Positions 62,034-64,000 of a stretch of DNA of 64,000 bases are shown here, one piece after another. The stretch is from Lachnospiraceae bacterium (lineage in GTDB: Bacteria; Bacillota; Clostridia; Lachnospirales; Lachnospiraceae): positions 1 through 64,000 of the forward strand of contig JAFYMC010000018.1 of assembly GCA_017556805.1 (NCBI GenBank). Reading direction: 5' to 3'. The notes under the pieces were generated by a model, which worked only from the letters and a program-made list of their open reading frames with translations, was not told the origin of the DNA and did not search any database. How positions within the stretch are numbered: the first letter of the stretch is position 1; each line of letters starts with the position of its first letter. Both the position numbers and the translations under genes were made by a program.

Positions 62034-63974
62034 TTAATCTAAATAATCCTCAAGATTTTCTAATGCATCCTCAAGATAATCTTCATAATTGATATCTTCC
62101 TCAACATAGATAGTCTTCATCTTCTTACCATCCATCTTGTACAAGGTCGTAGTATCATCCTCGTAGATACTTACCATAGCCATTCCGCCTTCTCTCATAA
62201 GTTCCAAAGAGCCGTCCACGGAACAAAGCTCCTTCTCTTTGCCGCCTTTCTTGGAATAGCAAAGGTCTTCCTTATCTACCACATAGTAGCAGTACTCACC
62301 GTCCGGAGAAACAATTGCCTCGGTAACATCATCCGCAATCTTCTTACCCTTGCCCTTCTTAATATAATAGAGCTCGGAATCACCGTTTACAATGTAAATA
62401 TTCTCCAAATCGCCGTCTGCGTACATGTAACGTGCCATTGCACCGTTGGCAAGAGTTTCCTTTTCGCCGCCCTTGCTGAACTTCGTTACCTTTACGATAT
62501 CAGAGAAGTTATTGTAAACCAGGCTCTCACCGTCTTCCGCAACCGCATACTGGTATGCGCTGGAAGCAAGCTTCTCGGTCTCATACTTCTTCAGCATATA
62601 ATAAATCTCATCGGTCATCTTAGCGTAGAACAGCTTCTCCTTAAAGGTATCTACACCGGTATAGGTAACGGTGATTTCACCCTGCTCCGTATCCAGCTCC
62701 TGCTCAAAGCTTGCCGCATCATCGCGTAAAATCACCTTGCTCAACTCTTCGTTGGCAACCTTCTTCTTCTCATCAGCCTTTACAGTCACATAGGTCTTAT
62801 CCTCATTGAAGAATAACATCTCGGAGTTGTCCGCATTCATCATTACTTCTACGTAACGAAGGTCGCTTGCGAGCTTCTCTTCCTTCTTACCCTTCATAAC
62901 GTAAACACGGTCAACATCGGTATAATAAATGTACTTTGCCTTATCCGCAATCGCAAAGATACGCTTTTCCTTACCTAACTCCTCCGGCTCCTTACCGTTT
63001 ACGGAATAGAAGCCCTTGAAATCATCGGTAGCGTCGTACTCTGCCACATATGCAACGGTCTTACCGTCCGGAGAAAGTACCGCACTGTCCACTACAACCT
63101 CTTCCTCGATTTCGGTAGAAGTCTTCTTCTTAATATCGTACATATTTAAGGTACCGACCTTGATGTAATCGGTATAACCGTACTGGGTATTGTTGTAAGC
63201 GACACTCTCACAGTCGGTGAAGTATACCATGGTGTTACCCTTCTGGGAAACCAAAACGCCTCTTGCGTCATCGATACCGGTCTTAATTACCTTGCCGTCC
63301 TTAAGAATAACCAGCTCATCCTCTTCGTTCTCATAGCAAACAACAGAACCGTCCATGCTGTAAACCTGGGAATTGGCTTCCTCATCGTCCAGCTTTACTT
63401 CCTTGCCGTTTAAATAAACCGCATACAAATCACCGTCACGCTCGGTAACATCAAGCACCACGTCTTCCGAGGTCTTCAGATAAGAATCATCACCGGAATT
63501 CATCGCAATTGCCGGAATAATAATACATAATAAAATCGCTACAAGCGCAAGACCGAGAACCTTCGGATTTAACTTCTTTCCTTCGGTCATGTCAACTGCC
63601 TTTGCCTTCTTCTCCTTCTTCGGCTTTACTTCCTCCGCAACAGCCTCTGCAGCTTCCTTCACCTCTTCCACGGTCTCTGCTGCTTCCTTTACTTCTTCCA
63701 CAGTCTCTGCTGCTTCCGCAACCTCTTCAGCTACCGCTTCCTTTACCTCTTCCACGGTCTCTGCTGCTTCCGCAACCTCCTCAGTTACCGCTTCCTTTAC
63801 CTCTTCTACGGTCTCTGCTGCTTCCGCAACCTCTTCAGCTACCGCTTCCTTTACCTCTTCTACAGTCTCTGCAACCTTCTCGGCTACTGCTTCTGCTGCG
63901 GTCAAAGCCGTACCGCACTCGGTACAGAACTTCACATCATCCGCATATTCCTTGCCACAATTACTGCAAATCAT
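62034..63974 (-). CDS. Zinc-ribbon membrane protein with tandem repeats and an extracytoplasmic beta-propeller-like domain
   Basis: The 646-residue protein has a zinc ribbon (CSNCGKEYADDVKFCTECG, Cys at 3, 6, 17 and 20), then an Ala/Glu/Val-rich stretch (about 32-116) built from an 18-residue repeat (EEVKEAVAEEVAEAAETV), a Lys-rich stretch, one membrane helix (about 138-158) and a C-terminal domain of about 480 residues. That domain has recurring strands with VVLSPDGK/YIVNGDSELYY-like pattern, similar to WD40-like or TolB propellers. The repeat region would form a long charged helix in the cytoplasm. AAGGAGGGAACT precedes the ATG. Function unknown; perhaps an envelope sensor. Confidence 0.8.
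   Translation of the reverse strand: MICSNCGKEYADDVKFCTECGTALTAAEAVAEKVAETVEEVKEAVAEEVAEAAETVEEVKEAVTEEVAEAAETVEEVKEAVAEEVAEAAETVEEVKEAAETVEEVKEAAEAVAEEVKPKKEKKAKAVDMTEGKKLNPKVLGLALVAILLCIIIPAIAMNSGDDSYLKTSEDVVLDVTERDGDLYAVYLNGKEVKLDDEEANSQVYSMDGSVVCYENEEDELVILKDGKVIKTGIDDARGVLVSQKGNTMVYFTDCESVAYNNTQYGYTDYIKVGTLNMYDIKKKTSTEIEEEVVVDSAVLSPDGKTVAYVAEYDATDDFKGFYSVNGKEPEELGKEKRIFAIADKAKYIYYTDVDRVYVMKGKKEEKLASDLRYVEVMMNADNSEMLFFNEDKTYVTVKADEKKKVANEELSKVILRDDAASFEQELDTEQGEITVTYTGVDTFKEKLFYAKMTDEIYYMLKKYETEKLASSAYQYAVAEDGESLVYNNFSDIVKVTKFSKGGEKETLANGAMARYMYADGDLENIYIVNGDSELYYIKKGKGKKIADDVTEAIVSPDGEYCYYVVDKEDLCYSKKGGKEKELCSVDGSLELMREGGMAMVSIYEDDTTTLYKMDGKKMKTIYVEEDINYEDYLEDALENLEDYLD
63627..63881 (-). 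repeat. In-frame 54-base tandem repeat
   Basis: About three full and several partial copies of a 54-base unit (18 codons) lie within the zinc-ribbon gene. The copies are close enough at DNA level to slip during replication. The last copies are shortened to an 11-residue ETVEEVKEAAE unit. Confidence 0.8.
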
Positions 63975-64000
63975 AGTTCCCTCCTTCTTGCCGCCCTGTA

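Noticed and set aside
63627-63881. CRISPR array
   Set aside because: The repeat is in frame inside a long gene, repeat units are contiguous without unique spacers, and no cas genes are present.

Overview
The window looks like chromosomal DNA of a spore-forming, anaerobic Bacillota of the Lachnospiraceae type. The evidence is a complete spoIIIAA-AH operon, spoIVB, recN and argR in the conserved sporulation neighbourhood, strong AGGAGG ribosome sites, a GH94 phosphorylase, a DUF1292 protein and a short HisG paired with HisZ. Almost every gene lies on the minus strand. I see no rRNA, tRNA, CRISPR array or complete insertion sequence, and no gene-free gap longer than 300 bases.

Layout. 1-7 kb: spoIVB, broken exactly at its catalytic serine motif by unrelated DNA at the window edge; recN; a 1255-residue secreted Big_2 repeat protein. 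7-24 kb: an accessory stretch of mostly small single-domain genes (five GNAT domains, two FMN split-barrel proteins, NUDIX, HD, P-loop kinase, two alpha/beta hydrolases, histidine phosphatase, a His-less HPr-like protein, a UvrD-type helicase, an XRE regulator and a MATE remnant). 24-39 kb: gltX, yebC (with a premature amber codon), argR, nadK, tlyA, dxs, ispA, xseB, xseA, nusB, asp23 and spoIIIAH-AA, in the order usual for Clostridia. 39.3-40.1 kb: aroE on the plus strand, divergent from spoIIIAA. 40.2-46.5 kb: a GntR/YtrA-regulated ABC transporter cluster with duplicated membrane and exported components. 46.6-55.2 kb: aldo/keto reductase, GH94 cellobiose-phosphorylase-type enzyme with a divergent AraC regulator, DUF1294, an unrecognised plus-strand gene, LURP-one protein, AlkD-like protein, MATE exporter and a 45-residue membrane peptide. 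55.2-61.9 kb: histidine operon hisZ-hisG-hisD-HAD-hisB-hisA-hisIE. 62-64 kb: a zinc-ribbon membrane protein with an internal 18-residue tandem repeat.

The core genes link mother-cell sporulation (SpoIIIA channel, SpoIVB signalling protease), isoprenoid precursor supply (Dxs, IspA), DNA repair (RecN, XseAB), NAD phosphorylation and arginine control. In the usual clostridial order recN follows argR directly; here about 23 kb of accessory DNA plus yebC-gltX separates them. The strongest oddities are the interrupted spoIVB, the nonsense codon in yebC, a probable one-base frameshift in an alpha/beta hydrolase, a transglutaminase-GNAT fusion, a Crh-like HPr without its histidine, and a HisIE protein carrying an apparently inactive TIM barrel.
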